From Gemmatimonadales bacterium (GTDB taxonomy: Bacteria > Gemmatimonadota > Gemmatimonadetes > Gemmatimonadales > GWC2-71-9): a DNA stretch of 6,110 nucleotides. The position numbers and the translations under genes are program-made. Below, in pieces: positions 1-5,739 of this stretch. The stretch lies in assembly GCA_013812695.1 (NCBI GenBank), contig JACCSZ010000080.1, forward strand, positions 1 through 6,110, given 5' to 3'. The first letter of the stretch is position 1; every line of letters starts with the position of its first letter. The notes under the pieces are model-generated. The model saw nothing but the letters and a program-made list of their open reading frames with translations. It did no database searches and was not told where the DNA came from.

Positions 1-1506
1 CAGGCCGCGCGGCTGGGCACGATATCGTTTCCCAATTCAGGTGCCAAGCCCGCGCAGCGGCCGTTCATCCGCGGCGTCCTGCTGCTCCACAGCTTCGAGT
101 ACGAGGACGCCGCGGCAGCGTTCCGGATGGCGCAGCGCGCCGACCCCGACTTCGCGTTGGCCTACTGGGGCGAGGCCATGACGCTCACGCACCCGGTCTG
201 GAACGAGCAGGCTCTGGACGCCGCGCGGGCCGTGCTTGGCCGGCTGGCGCCGACGGCCGAGGCTCGCCGCGCCAAGGCGCGGACGGCTCGGGAGCGGGGC
301 TACCTGGAAGCGGTGGAAATCCTGTATGGGGAGGGCTCCAAGGCCCGGCGCGACACGCTCTACTCCGGCGCGATGGGGCGGCTCGCGGCCGCCCATCCCG
401 CTGACCTCGAGGCCCGGACGTTCCATGCGCTCTCGCTGATGGGCCTGAGCCAGGCCACCCGGAACGTGCCCACCTACATGCGCGCCGGCGCGCTGGCCGA
501 CGAAGTATTCGTGAGAAACCCCGACCACCCGGGAGCCGCGCACTACATCATCCACGCGTTCGACGATCCCATCCACGCGCCGCTCGGCCTCCGCGCGGCG
601 CGCGCGTACTCCACCATCGCGCCCGGCGCGGACCACGCGCAGCACATGACCAGCCACATCTTCGTGGCGATGGGAATGTGGGACGAGACGGTGGCCGCCA
701 ACGAGGTCGCGTCCGGATCGGGCCGGTCGGGCTGGCCCCCCGGACACTACACCGCCTGGCTCGGCTACGGGTACGAGCAGCAGGGTCGCCCAGCCGCGGC
801 GCGACGCCTGCTCGAGACGGTGCGGCCCAACGTCGGCGACCCGCCGCGCCCGCCGCGGCGCGCGTATCTGCTCAACATGCGGGCCCACTATCTCGTCACC
901 AGCGAGCGCTGGAACGATTCGATCGTCACCTGGCGGCTCGATGGCACGGGCGTCGGCCCCGTCCCCCGGGCCATGGACGCCTTCGCGCTCGGATACGCGG
1001 CGCTCCGTCGCGGCGAGCGCGCGACGGCCGACAGCCTGCTCCGCGCCCTCGAGACCTTCGCCACGGCGCCGCCCGCCAGCGACCGGTACGGCGGCAACGT
1101 CCAGGTGCCCGCCATTCTGGCCAAGCAATTGCGCGCGCAGCTCCGCGCGGCCGACGGCGCCGGCGACGCGGCCGTCGCCCTCGTGCGCGAGGCGGCGGCG
1201 ATGGAGGAGGCGCTGCCGCTCGAGTACGGTCCGCCCGATGTGGTGAAGCCGACCCACGAGCTGCTCGGCGAGTTGCTCCTGGCGCAGGACAAGCCGGCGG
1301 AGGCGCAACAGGAGTTCGTGCGCGCGTTGGCGCTCGCCCCGCGCCGCACGGCCTCGCTCCTGGGCCTCGCGCGTGCCGCCACCGCGGCGGGCGATACCGC
1401 GGCCGCCGCCGAAGCGTACGCGGAGCTCCGGCGCATCTGGCACCGCGCCGATCCCGACCTGCCCGGCCTGGCCGAGGTCACGAGACAGTCGGCCCAGGCC
1501 CGCTGA
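1..1506 (+). CDS. TPR-repeat protein with a conserved histidine-rich core, 5'-truncated
   Basis: The reading frame is open from the first base, so the N-terminus, and any signal peptide, lies outside the window; 501 residues are visible. The ATG at 127 is internal, because recognisable family sequence (GTISFPNSG, then FIRGVLLLHSFEYEDAAAAF) precedes it. A TPR-like helix pair covers about residues 25-60 (DPDFALAYWGEAMT), and two more TPR-like units lie near the C-terminus, about residues 420-485. Between them is a histidine cluster: HPGAAHYIIHAFDDP at 176-190, H192, and HAQHMTSHIF at 212-221. I recognise this combination from bacterial proteins annotated only as tetratricopeptide repeat proteins, often exported. 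TPRs usually mediate protein contacts; no enzymatic role is established here. The gene ends with TGA and converges on the peptidase gene. Confidence is high for the coding call and moderate for the TPR label. Confidence 0.87.
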   Translation, partial: QAARLGTISFPNSGAKPAQRPFIRGVLLLHSFEYEDAAAAFRMAQRADPDFALAYWGEAMTLTHPVWNEQALDAARAVLGRLAPTAEARRAKARTARERGYLEAVEILYGEGSKARRDTLYSGAMGRLAAAHPADLEARTFHALSLMGLSQATRNVPTYMRAGALADEVFVRNPDHPGAAHYIIHAFDDPIHAPLGLRAARAYSTIAPGADHAQHMTSHIFVAMGMWDETVAANEVASGSGRSGWPPGHYTAWLGYGYEQQGRPAAARRLLETVRPNVGDPPRPPRRAYLLNMRAHYLVTSERWNDSIVTWRLDGTGVGPVPRAMDAFALGYAALRRGERATADSLLRALETFATAPPASDRYGGNVQVPAILAKQLRAQLRAADGAGDAAVALVREAAAMEEALPLEYGPPDVVKPTHELLGELLLAQDKPAEAQQEFVRALALAPRRTASLLGLARAATAAGDTAAAAEAYAELRRIWHRADPDLPGLAEVTRQSAQAR

Positions 1507-1514
1507 GGTGCCGG

Positions 1515-1619
1515 GTGAGCCGCTGGCCCAGCTCCCGGTGTCGTCCGGCCTTCGTCGCGTATCTCGTCCTCGCGGCGGCATACCTCTGGCTGACCTTTGA
1601 TGTCGGTATCGCTGGCTAA
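1515..1619 (+). CDS. Possible 34-aa single-span membrane microprotein
   Basis: A short frame starts with GTG at 1515 and ends with TAA at 1617-1619. A Shine-Dalgarno-like GAGGTG at 1505-1510 overlaps the stop codon of the TPR gene and sits 4 nt before the GTG, an arrangement that would allow translational coupling. The peptide has a basic start (VSRWPSSRCRP) and then a hydrophobic stretch, FVAYLVLAAAYLWLTF, at residues 13-28, long enough for a short membrane span. About three quarters of its codons end in G or C, somewhat lower than expected for the neighbours but compatible with coding. Its stop overlaps the stop of the convergent peptidase gene. I recognise no family. It could be chance in the 109-bp gap between the convergent genes. 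Confidence 0.27.
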   Translation: MSRWPSSRCRPAFVAYLVLAAAYLWLTFDVGIAG

Positions 1620-3796
1620 GGCACCGCCTCGACCTGTGCCGCGCCGAGCTGCCAAAGCAGGAAGGCGTAGGTGTCCGCCAGCTCGGCTGCGCGCTGCGAT
1701 TTGGTCAACCCCATCCCATGTCCCGCGTCGAAGTCCACCCGCAGCAACACCGGATTGCCGTCCGGGTTCGCCGCCTGGAGCGCCGCGGCCATCTTGGCCG
1801 GCTGCCAGGCCTCGACCCGGGAATCGTGAATCCCAGCGGTGAGTAGCACCGCCGGGTAGCGCACGCCTGGCTTGACGTTGTGCACCGCGTCCATCGCGAG
1901 CAGCGCCCGGAACCCCGCCTCGGTGGTCGTGCTCCCGAACTCCGGGATGTTGGCCGGGCCGCCGGGTTCGTGCTCCGTCCGCAACGCGTTCAGCACCCCG
2001 ACCCGGGGAACCGCCGCCCGGAACAGGTCGGGCCGCTCGGTGATGGCCCGGCCGATCGTGATGCCGCCGGCGCTCGTGCCGGTGCCCGAGAGGCGCGACG
2101 GAGAGGTGTACCCCTTCCGCACCAGATACTCGGCGCAGCCGATGAAATCCGCCACCGTGTTCGGTTTGGTGGCTTCCTTCCCGGCCTGGTGCCACTCCTC
2201 GCCGTACTCTCCACCGCCCCGGACGTGCGCCACGGCGTACACCCCTCCCTGTTCCAGCCAGGCGAGGAGGGCCGGGTCGAAGTACGGATCGAGCGTGATA
2301 CCGTAGGAGCCGTAGCCTTCGAGCAAAGTGGGGTGGGAGCCATCGAGCTTGATGCCGCGCGGGTACACGATCGAGATCGGCACCATGGTGCCATCGGCGC
2401 TGGGTGCCTCCGCCTCGACCGACTCGATCTTCGAGTAATCCACTGGAGAACGCGGCACCATCCGGGTGTCCCGGACCGCCTTGGCGGCAGGGTCGTAGGC
2501 GTACCAGAGCGGCGAGCGGGTCCACGACTGCAGCCGGAAGACCACGCCGGGCCGGCGCGCGTCGAGCACGAATCCGTCGATTGCGCCTTCGAACGGCAGC
2601 CCGATGCGCGTGCCCGTCTTTGCGCCGTACGGGATGCGCCTGAGCCGGGCAAGTCCGCCCTCCAGCTCCTGCACATAGAGCGCGTCTTCGGCTGCGCCGA
2701 TCCTGGTGACCACCGCGCGTCCCGCGGGCAGCACCTCGTCCGCCCGGGCGAGATCCGGCGCGCCCGCCTTGACGCGGATGATCCTGAACCGAGGGGCGTC
2801 CTTGTGGGTGAGGAGGAAGATGTCCTCTCCTCGGGCGGCGAAGGACGTGACGCCGTCCGGGACGTCCGCGACCCGACGCCACGTCGTGCGGGGTCCGTTC
2901 AGCGCGTCGCGCCGCGCCGTGTAGAGCGTCAGCTCGGGCTTGACGCCGTGAAACACCAGCGCGAACGCATACGGTGTGTGCGGCGGCACCACAATCGTCG
3001 GGAAGTCGTCCGGTCCGACCGGAACACCGGCGGCCGTTCCGGGCCCGAGCATCTCCTCGTCCTCCTCCACCGGACGGCCCACCACGTGGCGGTACGCCCG
3101 GCTGTTCCTGTAGCGCTCGGCCGGGTTGGTGTCGCCCGCGGCGCTCAGCCGGTTGTAGTAGAACGACCGACCGTCCTCCGCCCAGGAAATCGCTGGGAAC
3201 TGCGCCCGGGTGATCGAGTCGGGGAGCACCCGCCCGGTCGGGACGTCCATGAGGTGGACCACGCTCTTTTCGGAGCCCCCGGGTGAGATCCCGTAGGCGA
3301 GATACCGTCCGTCCGGCGAGGGGTAGTGATAGTCGATGGCGACGTGGGACCCGTTCGGCGCGGAGAGCGATGCGGGGTCTACCAGCAACCGCTCCGCCCC
3401 GGTCGGACCCCGCCGGACGTACAGTTTCCGGTGCTCGGACCCGGGCTCGCTCTTGAGGTAGAACCAGCGTCCGCGCTGCACCTCGAGCGAGCCGACCGAC
3501 ACGGCCGCATCGTCCAGGGCGCGGATTCTTCGGGCCAGCTCGGCACGCGCCGGGATCCGGTCGAGCACGCTGCGGGTGTGCGCGTTCCGCGCTTGGAGCC
3601 ACCGCAGGAATTCGGGATTGCTCGACGACGGTGCCTCCATCCAGCGGTAGGGATCCGCCACCACGGTGCCGAAGTAGGTGTCCGCTACCTCACGCCGCGG
3701 GGCAGGGGGGGCGGCCGCCGTCTGGGCGAATGCCTCGGCGCCGGCACGAGTGAGCGAAGCGAGCAGGAGGGTGGAGAAGATGCGCGAGCGCCGCAT
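1616..3796 (-). CDS. Secreted prolyl oligopeptidase family serine peptidase (S9)
   Basis: This 726-residue enzyme should cleave short peptides, probably after proline, outside the cytoplasm. The ATG at 3796 is chosen because GGGAAGG lies 4 nt upstream and a signal peptide follows: MRRSR, a hydrophobic core IFSTLLLASL, and a plausible cleavage site AFA|Q after residue 24. A 47-residue longer form from 3937 would bury this signal and adds no conserved sequence. The N-terminal beta-propeller covers about residues 35-440 and begins with the family motif DPYRW (48-52). The C-terminal alpha/beta hydrolase has GYGSYG (494-499), RGGGEYG (526-532), nucleophile S575 in GTSAGG, D658 in DSRV and H693 in AGHG, so the triad is complete. 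The length matches S9A peptidases. The S9 family call is firm; exact substrate preference and cell location (periplasm or medium) are inferred. Confidence 0.95.
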   Translation of the reverse strand: MRRSRIFSTLLLASLTRAGAEAFAQTAAAPPAPRREVADTYFGTVVADPYRWMEAPSSSNPEFLRWLQARNAHTRSVLDRIPARAELARRIRALDDAAVSVGSLEVQRGRWFYLKSEPGSEHRKLYVRRGPTGAERLLVDPASLSAPNGSHVAIDYHYPSPDGRYLAYGISPGGSEKSVVHLMDVPTGRVLPDSITRAQFPAISWAEDGRSFYYNRLSAAGDTNPAERYRNSRAYRHVVGRPVEEDEEMLGPGTAAGVPVGPDDFPTIVVPPHTPYAFALVFHGVKPELTLYTARRDALNGPRTTWRRVADVPDGVTSFAARGEDIFLLTHKDAPRFRIIRVKAGAPDLARADEVLPAGRAVVTRIGAAEDALYVQELEGGLARLRRIPYGAKTGTRIGLPFEGAIDGFVLDARRPGVVFRLQSWTRSPLWYAYDPAAKAVRDTRMVPRSPVDYSKIESVEAEAPSADGTMVPISIVYPRGIKLDGSHPTLLEGYGSYGITLDPYFDPALLAWLEQGGVYAVAHVRGGGEYGEEWHQAGKEATKPNTVADFIGCAEYLVRKGYTSPSRLSGTGTSAGGITIGRAITERPDLFRAAVPRVGVLNALRTEHEPGGPANIPEFGSTTTEAGFRALLAMDAVHNVKPGVRYPAVLLTAGIHDSRVEAWQPAKMAAALQAANPDGNPVLLRVDFDAGHGMGLTKSQRAAELADTYAFLLWQLGAAQVEAVP

Positions 3797-3800
3797 AAGG

Positions 3801-3807
3801 CCTTCCC
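3801..3807 (-). promoter_or_regulatory. Ribosome binding site of the S9 peptidase gene
   Basis: Read on the minus strand this is GGGAAGG, 4 nt before the ATG at 3796 (6 nt if GGGAA is taken as the core). It supports the start that places the signal peptide at the N-terminus, over the longer upstream ATG at 3937. Confidence 0.55.
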
Positions 3808-3830
3808 GGTTGGTTGGAGAGGGACGGATA

Positions 3831-3859
3831 CAGATGCACGCTGGGCCGCCCGCCGTCAA
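3831..3859 (-). promoter_or_regulatory. Weak candidate promoter for the S9 peptidase gene
   Basis: On the minus strand a good -35 hexamer, TTGACG (3859-3854), is followed after 17 nt by CATCTG (3836-3831), a poor -10. Shifting to a 19-nt spacer gives CTGTAT (3834-3829), which is not clearly better. The placement would start the transcript about 25-30 nt before the ATG, which suits the gene, but the -10 is too weak for confidence. Confidence 0.2.
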
Positions 3860-3947
3860 CCTCGAACCGAGACGATGGCCCGCGCGGCGGGGGGACGCGC
3901 GTTCGAGGGCCAGCACGGATCGCCGGCATACTCCCATCGGCCGGAAC

Positions 3948-3976
3948 TTGACGCCTCACACTTCGCAGTGTATAGA
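3948..3976 (+). promoter_or_regulatory. Sigma70-type promoter for cimA
   Basis: TTGACG (3948-3953) and TATAGA (3971-3976) are separated by exactly 17 nt. They match 5 of 6 and 4 of 6 positions of the housekeeping consensus and stand out in this GC-rich DNA. Transcription would begin near 3983, giving a leader of about 170 nt before the cimA start at 4154. Such a long leader with a hairpin suggests control after initiation. Confidence 0.55.
3958..3971. repeat. Short perfect palindrome in the cimA promoter spacer (possible operator)
   Basis: ACACT (3958-3962) and AGTGT (3967-3971) are exact inverted repeats around the 4-nt centre TCGC. The element sits between the -35 and -10 hexamers and touches the first base of the -10, where a bound repressor would block RNA polymerase. 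Arms of five bases can arise by chance, and I cannot assign a regulator. Confidence 0.3.
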
Positions 3977-4036
3977 TATGCAGGCCAATGATTACCCGTT
4001 CGCGCTGCCTCACCAGAATTACGCCCCGACTCCCGA

Positions 4037-4108
4037 GGAGAGCCGTCGCGCGAACACGCGGGTAGCGGTAGCAGTCACCCCACCCATGCAGCGACACGCG
4101 GCCTCTCC
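4037..4108 (+). promoter_or_regulatory. Candidate antiterminator pairing in the cimA leader
   Basis: Bases 4037-4046 (GGAGAGCCGT) can pair with 4098-4108. GGAGAG pairs with CTCTCC (4103-4108), C4102 bulges out, and CCGT pairs with GCGG (4098-4101) using one G-U pair, for ten pairs in total. This consumes the whole 5' arm of the terminator-like hairpin at 4098-4121, so the two folds exclude each other. That mutual exclusion is the hallmark of an attenuator or riboswitch expression platform. It is inferred from base pairing alone; the sensed signal is unknown. Confidence 0.3.
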
Positions 4109-4130
4109 GACGAGAGGCCGCTGACGTTTT
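4098..4130 (+). terminator. Terminator-like hairpin in the cimA leader (possible attenuator)
   Basis: GCGGCCTCTC (4098-4107) and GAGAGGCCGC (4112-4121) are perfect complements, forming a 10-bp, mostly GC stem with a CGAC tetraloop. TGACG and then a run of four T (4127-4130) follow. The hairpin lies between the cimA promoter and its ribosome site, with 23 nt from the last T to the start codon. No rightward gene ends just before it, so it is better read as an attenuator of cimA than as the end of an upstream transcript. The T-run is short and offset from the stem, which makes intrinsic termination uncertain; a purely structural role is possible. Confidence 0.42.
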
Positions 4131-4136
4131 CACCCC

Positions 4137-4142
4137 GAGGAG
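4137..4142 (+). promoter_or_regulatory. Ribosome binding site of cimA
   Basis: GAGGAG lies 11 nt before the ATG at 4154. The next in-frame ATG (4166, residue 5) would be 23 nt away, too far, so this site decides for the upstream start. Confidence 0.6.
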
Positions 4143-4153
4143 TCGAGCCGCGG

Positions 4154-5734
4154 ATGACGCCGACGATGACGCTTCGCCTGTACGACACCACCCTCCGCGA
4201 CGGTACTCAGCGCGAAGGCCTCTCGCTGTCCGTCGAGGACAAGGTCAAGATCGCCGGCGCGCTCGACCGGCTCGGCGTGAACTACATCGAGGGCGGCTGG
4301 CCAGGCTCGAATCCCAAGGATGCCGAATTCTTTCGCCGGATTCACGCCACGCCCCTCGTCAACGCGAAGATCGCTGCCTTCGGCAGCACCCGTCGCGCCG
4401 GGATGCGCTGCGAGGACGACCCCAGCCTGCGCGCGCTTGTCGACGCCGACACGGCAGTGGTGACGCTGGTCGGCAAGAGCTCGGCCCTGCACGTCGAGCG
4501 GATTCTGGAAACCACGCGCGAGGAAAACCTGCGCATGATCGGGGAGAGCGTCGCCTTCTTCAAGCGACTGGACCGGGAGGTCATCTACGACGCCGAGCAC
4601 TTCTTCGACGGCTATCGGCTCGACGGCGCCTACGCGCTCGACACGCTGGCCGCGGCCGCGGCCGCCGGCGCCGATTGCCTGGTGCTGTGCGACACCAACG
4701 GCGGGGAGCTGCCGGACGTCGTCGCGGAGCGGGTGCACGAGGTCCGCGCCGCATTCCCGACCCCGATCGGCATCCACCCGCATGACGACGCCGGCCTCGG
4801 CGTTGCCAACGGGCTCGCCGCCGTTCAGGCCGGCTGCGTGCAGGTGCAGGGCACAATCAACGGCTACGGCGAGCGCTGCGGCAACCTCGACCTGGTCCCG
4901 CTGATCGCCACGCTCCAGCTCAAGCTCGGTTACGCCGTGCTGCCGGCTGCATCGCTTCGCCGGTTGACGGAGGTGTCGCAGTTCGTCGCCGCGGTGAGCA
5001 ACCAGCATCCCGATCCACACGCGCCTTACGTCGGGCGAAGCGCGTTCGCGCACAAAGGCGGGATCCACGTGGCGGCCATCGCGAAGGTGGCCGACAGCTA
5101 CCAGCACATCGATCCGGCCGCGGTGGGCAATGAGACGCGGATCGTCGTGAGCGAGGTGGCGGGGCGGCGGAACGTGCGGCTCCGTGCCCAAGCACTCGGG
5201 CTCGAGGCGGGCGAGCGCGAGGGCGCGGTGCTGCAGCGCATCAAGGAGCTGGAGCACCGCGGCTTCCAGTTCGAGGCGGCGGACGGCTCATTCGAGATGC
5301 TGCTGCGGCGCGAGTCGCCCGGTTACCGGGCTCCGTTCGTGCTCGAGGACTTCACCGTCATCGTCGAGAAGCGCGGCGGCGACGGGAGCCGGGCGCAGGC
5401 CACCGTCCGGCTTCGGGTCGGCGACGAGATGATGCACACCGCATCCGAGGGCGACGGGCCGGTGAACGCGCTCGACCGCGCGGTGCGGAAGGCGCTGCTG
5501 CCGCACTACCCGGCGCTCGCCGAGGTGCACCTGGTGGACTACAAGGTGCGGATCGTGGATGAGCACCTGGGCACGGGAGCGCGTCCGCGGGTGATCATCG
5601 AGTCGGCGCGAGGCGCGGAGCGGTGGAGCACGGTCGGGTGCTCGGAGAACATCATCGAGGCGAGCTGGCTGGCGCTGTGCGACGGGCTGGAGCTGGCGCT
5701 GCTGCGGGGAGATGGCAGCGCGCCGGCGTCATGA
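4154..5734 (+). CDS. cimA: (R)-citramalate synthase
   Basis: This 526-residue cytoplasmic enzyme condenses pyruvate with acetyl-CoA to (R)-citramalate, the first step of the threonine-independent route to 2-oxobutanoate and isoleucine. The N-terminal TIM-barrel condensing domain covers about residues 5-275. It opens with LYDTTLRDGTQREGLSLSVE, where R15 and D16 are catalytic and metal-binding, and continues with YIEGGWPGSNPKD (44-56), IYDAEHFFDGY (144-154), metal ligands H208 and H210, and GYGERCGN ending at N244. GGWPGSNPKD and YDAEHFFDGY separate it from 2-isopropylmalate and homocitrate synthases. A linker with HKGGIH (300-305) leads to a LeuA-type C-terminal dimer domain, about 395-515, which in this family binds the feedback inhibitor, usually isoleucine. 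Length matches the family. The usual HND after the first metal histidine reads HDD here (D211). It has its own promoter and a possible attenuator leader, and no isoleucine or leucine gene sits beside it. Confidence 0.95.
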   Translation: MTPTMTLRLYDTTLRDGTQREGLSLSVEDKVKIAGALDRLGVNYIEGGWPGSNPKDAEFFRRIHATPLVNAKIAAFGSTRRAGMRCEDDPSLRALVDADTAVVTLVGKSSALHVERILETTREENLRMIGESVAFFKRLDREVIYDAEHFFDGYRLDGAYALDTLAAAAAAGADCLVLCDTNGGELPDVVAERVHEVRAAFPTPIGIHPHDDAGLGVANGLAAVQAGCVQVQGTINGYGERCGNLDLVPLIATLQLKLGYAVLPAASLRRLTEVSQFVAAVSNQHPDPHAPYVGRSAFAHKGGIHVAAIAKVADSYQHIDPAAVGNETRIVVSEVAGRRNVRLRAQALGLEAGEREGAVLQRIKELEHRGFQFEAADGSFEMLLRRESPGYRAPFVLEDFTVIVEKRGGDGSRAQATVRLRVGDEMMHTASEGDGPVNALDRAVRKALLPHYPALAEVHLVDYKVRIVDEHLGTGARPRVIIESARGAERWSTVGCSENIIEASWLALCDGLELALLRGDGSAPAS

Positions 5735-5739
5735 GCGCC

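Larger units (their letters stand above)
3797..4153. other. Divergent intergenic and leader region between the peptidase gene and cimA
   Basis: This 357-bp stretch separates the start of the peptidase gene from the start of cimA. I see no convincing protein gene in it; the open frames crossing it have arginine- and proline-rich translations typical of shadow frames. Its rightward half holds a promoter (3948-3976), a short palindrome inside the promoter spacer, and a leader with a terminator-like hairpin before the cimA ribosome site. Its leftward half holds the peptidase ribosome site and only a weak promoter candidate, so the two divergent genes appear to have separate control. Confidence 0.7.

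Noticed and set aside
1511..1538. Hairpin just after the TPR stop codon (CCGG+GAGC pairing with GCTC+CCGG)
   Set aside because: It forms eight pairs with a 2-nt bulge and a 10-nt loop but has no T-run on either side, so I do not call it a terminator. It also overlaps the possible microprotein.
37..1581. Long minus-strand open frame (about 514 codons) opposite the TPR gene
   Set aside because: The translation is dominated by Arg, Gly and Ala with no recognisable motif, and it lies antisense to a frame with clear family motifs. Long antisense frames are common in high-GC coding DNA.
1880..3286. Plus-strand open frame (about 468 codons) opposite the peptidase gene
   Set aside because: Shadow of the peptidase coding strand, with His/Arg/Gly-rich sequence and no motifs.
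888..3602. Very long minus-strand open frame (about 904 codons)
   Set aside because: It runs in another frame through the peptidase gene and on across the antisense of the TPR gene. Its translation is Arg/Ala/Gly-rich and lacks domains, whereas the peptidase frame has a complete catalytic triad.
3796..3937. Longer start for the peptidase at 3937
   Set aside because: It adds 47 residues without conserved features, places the signal peptide internally, and would lie upstream of the better ribosome site at 3801-3807.
3678..4133. Open frames on both strands crossing the intergenic region
   Set aside because: They overlap the peptidase signal peptide, the promoter and the leader hairpin. Their translations show no domain, and no ribosome site supports their starts.
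3983..4153. T-box riboswitch in the cimA leader
   Set aside because: GGGTAGCGGTAGC near 4060 loosely recalls the T-box sequence, but it does not match the conserved core and there is no specifier-loop architecture I can identify.
4130..5257. Minus-strand open frame (about 375 codons) opposite cimA
   Set aside because: It is an antisense frame sharing codon boundaries with cimA, and the translation resembles no protein family.
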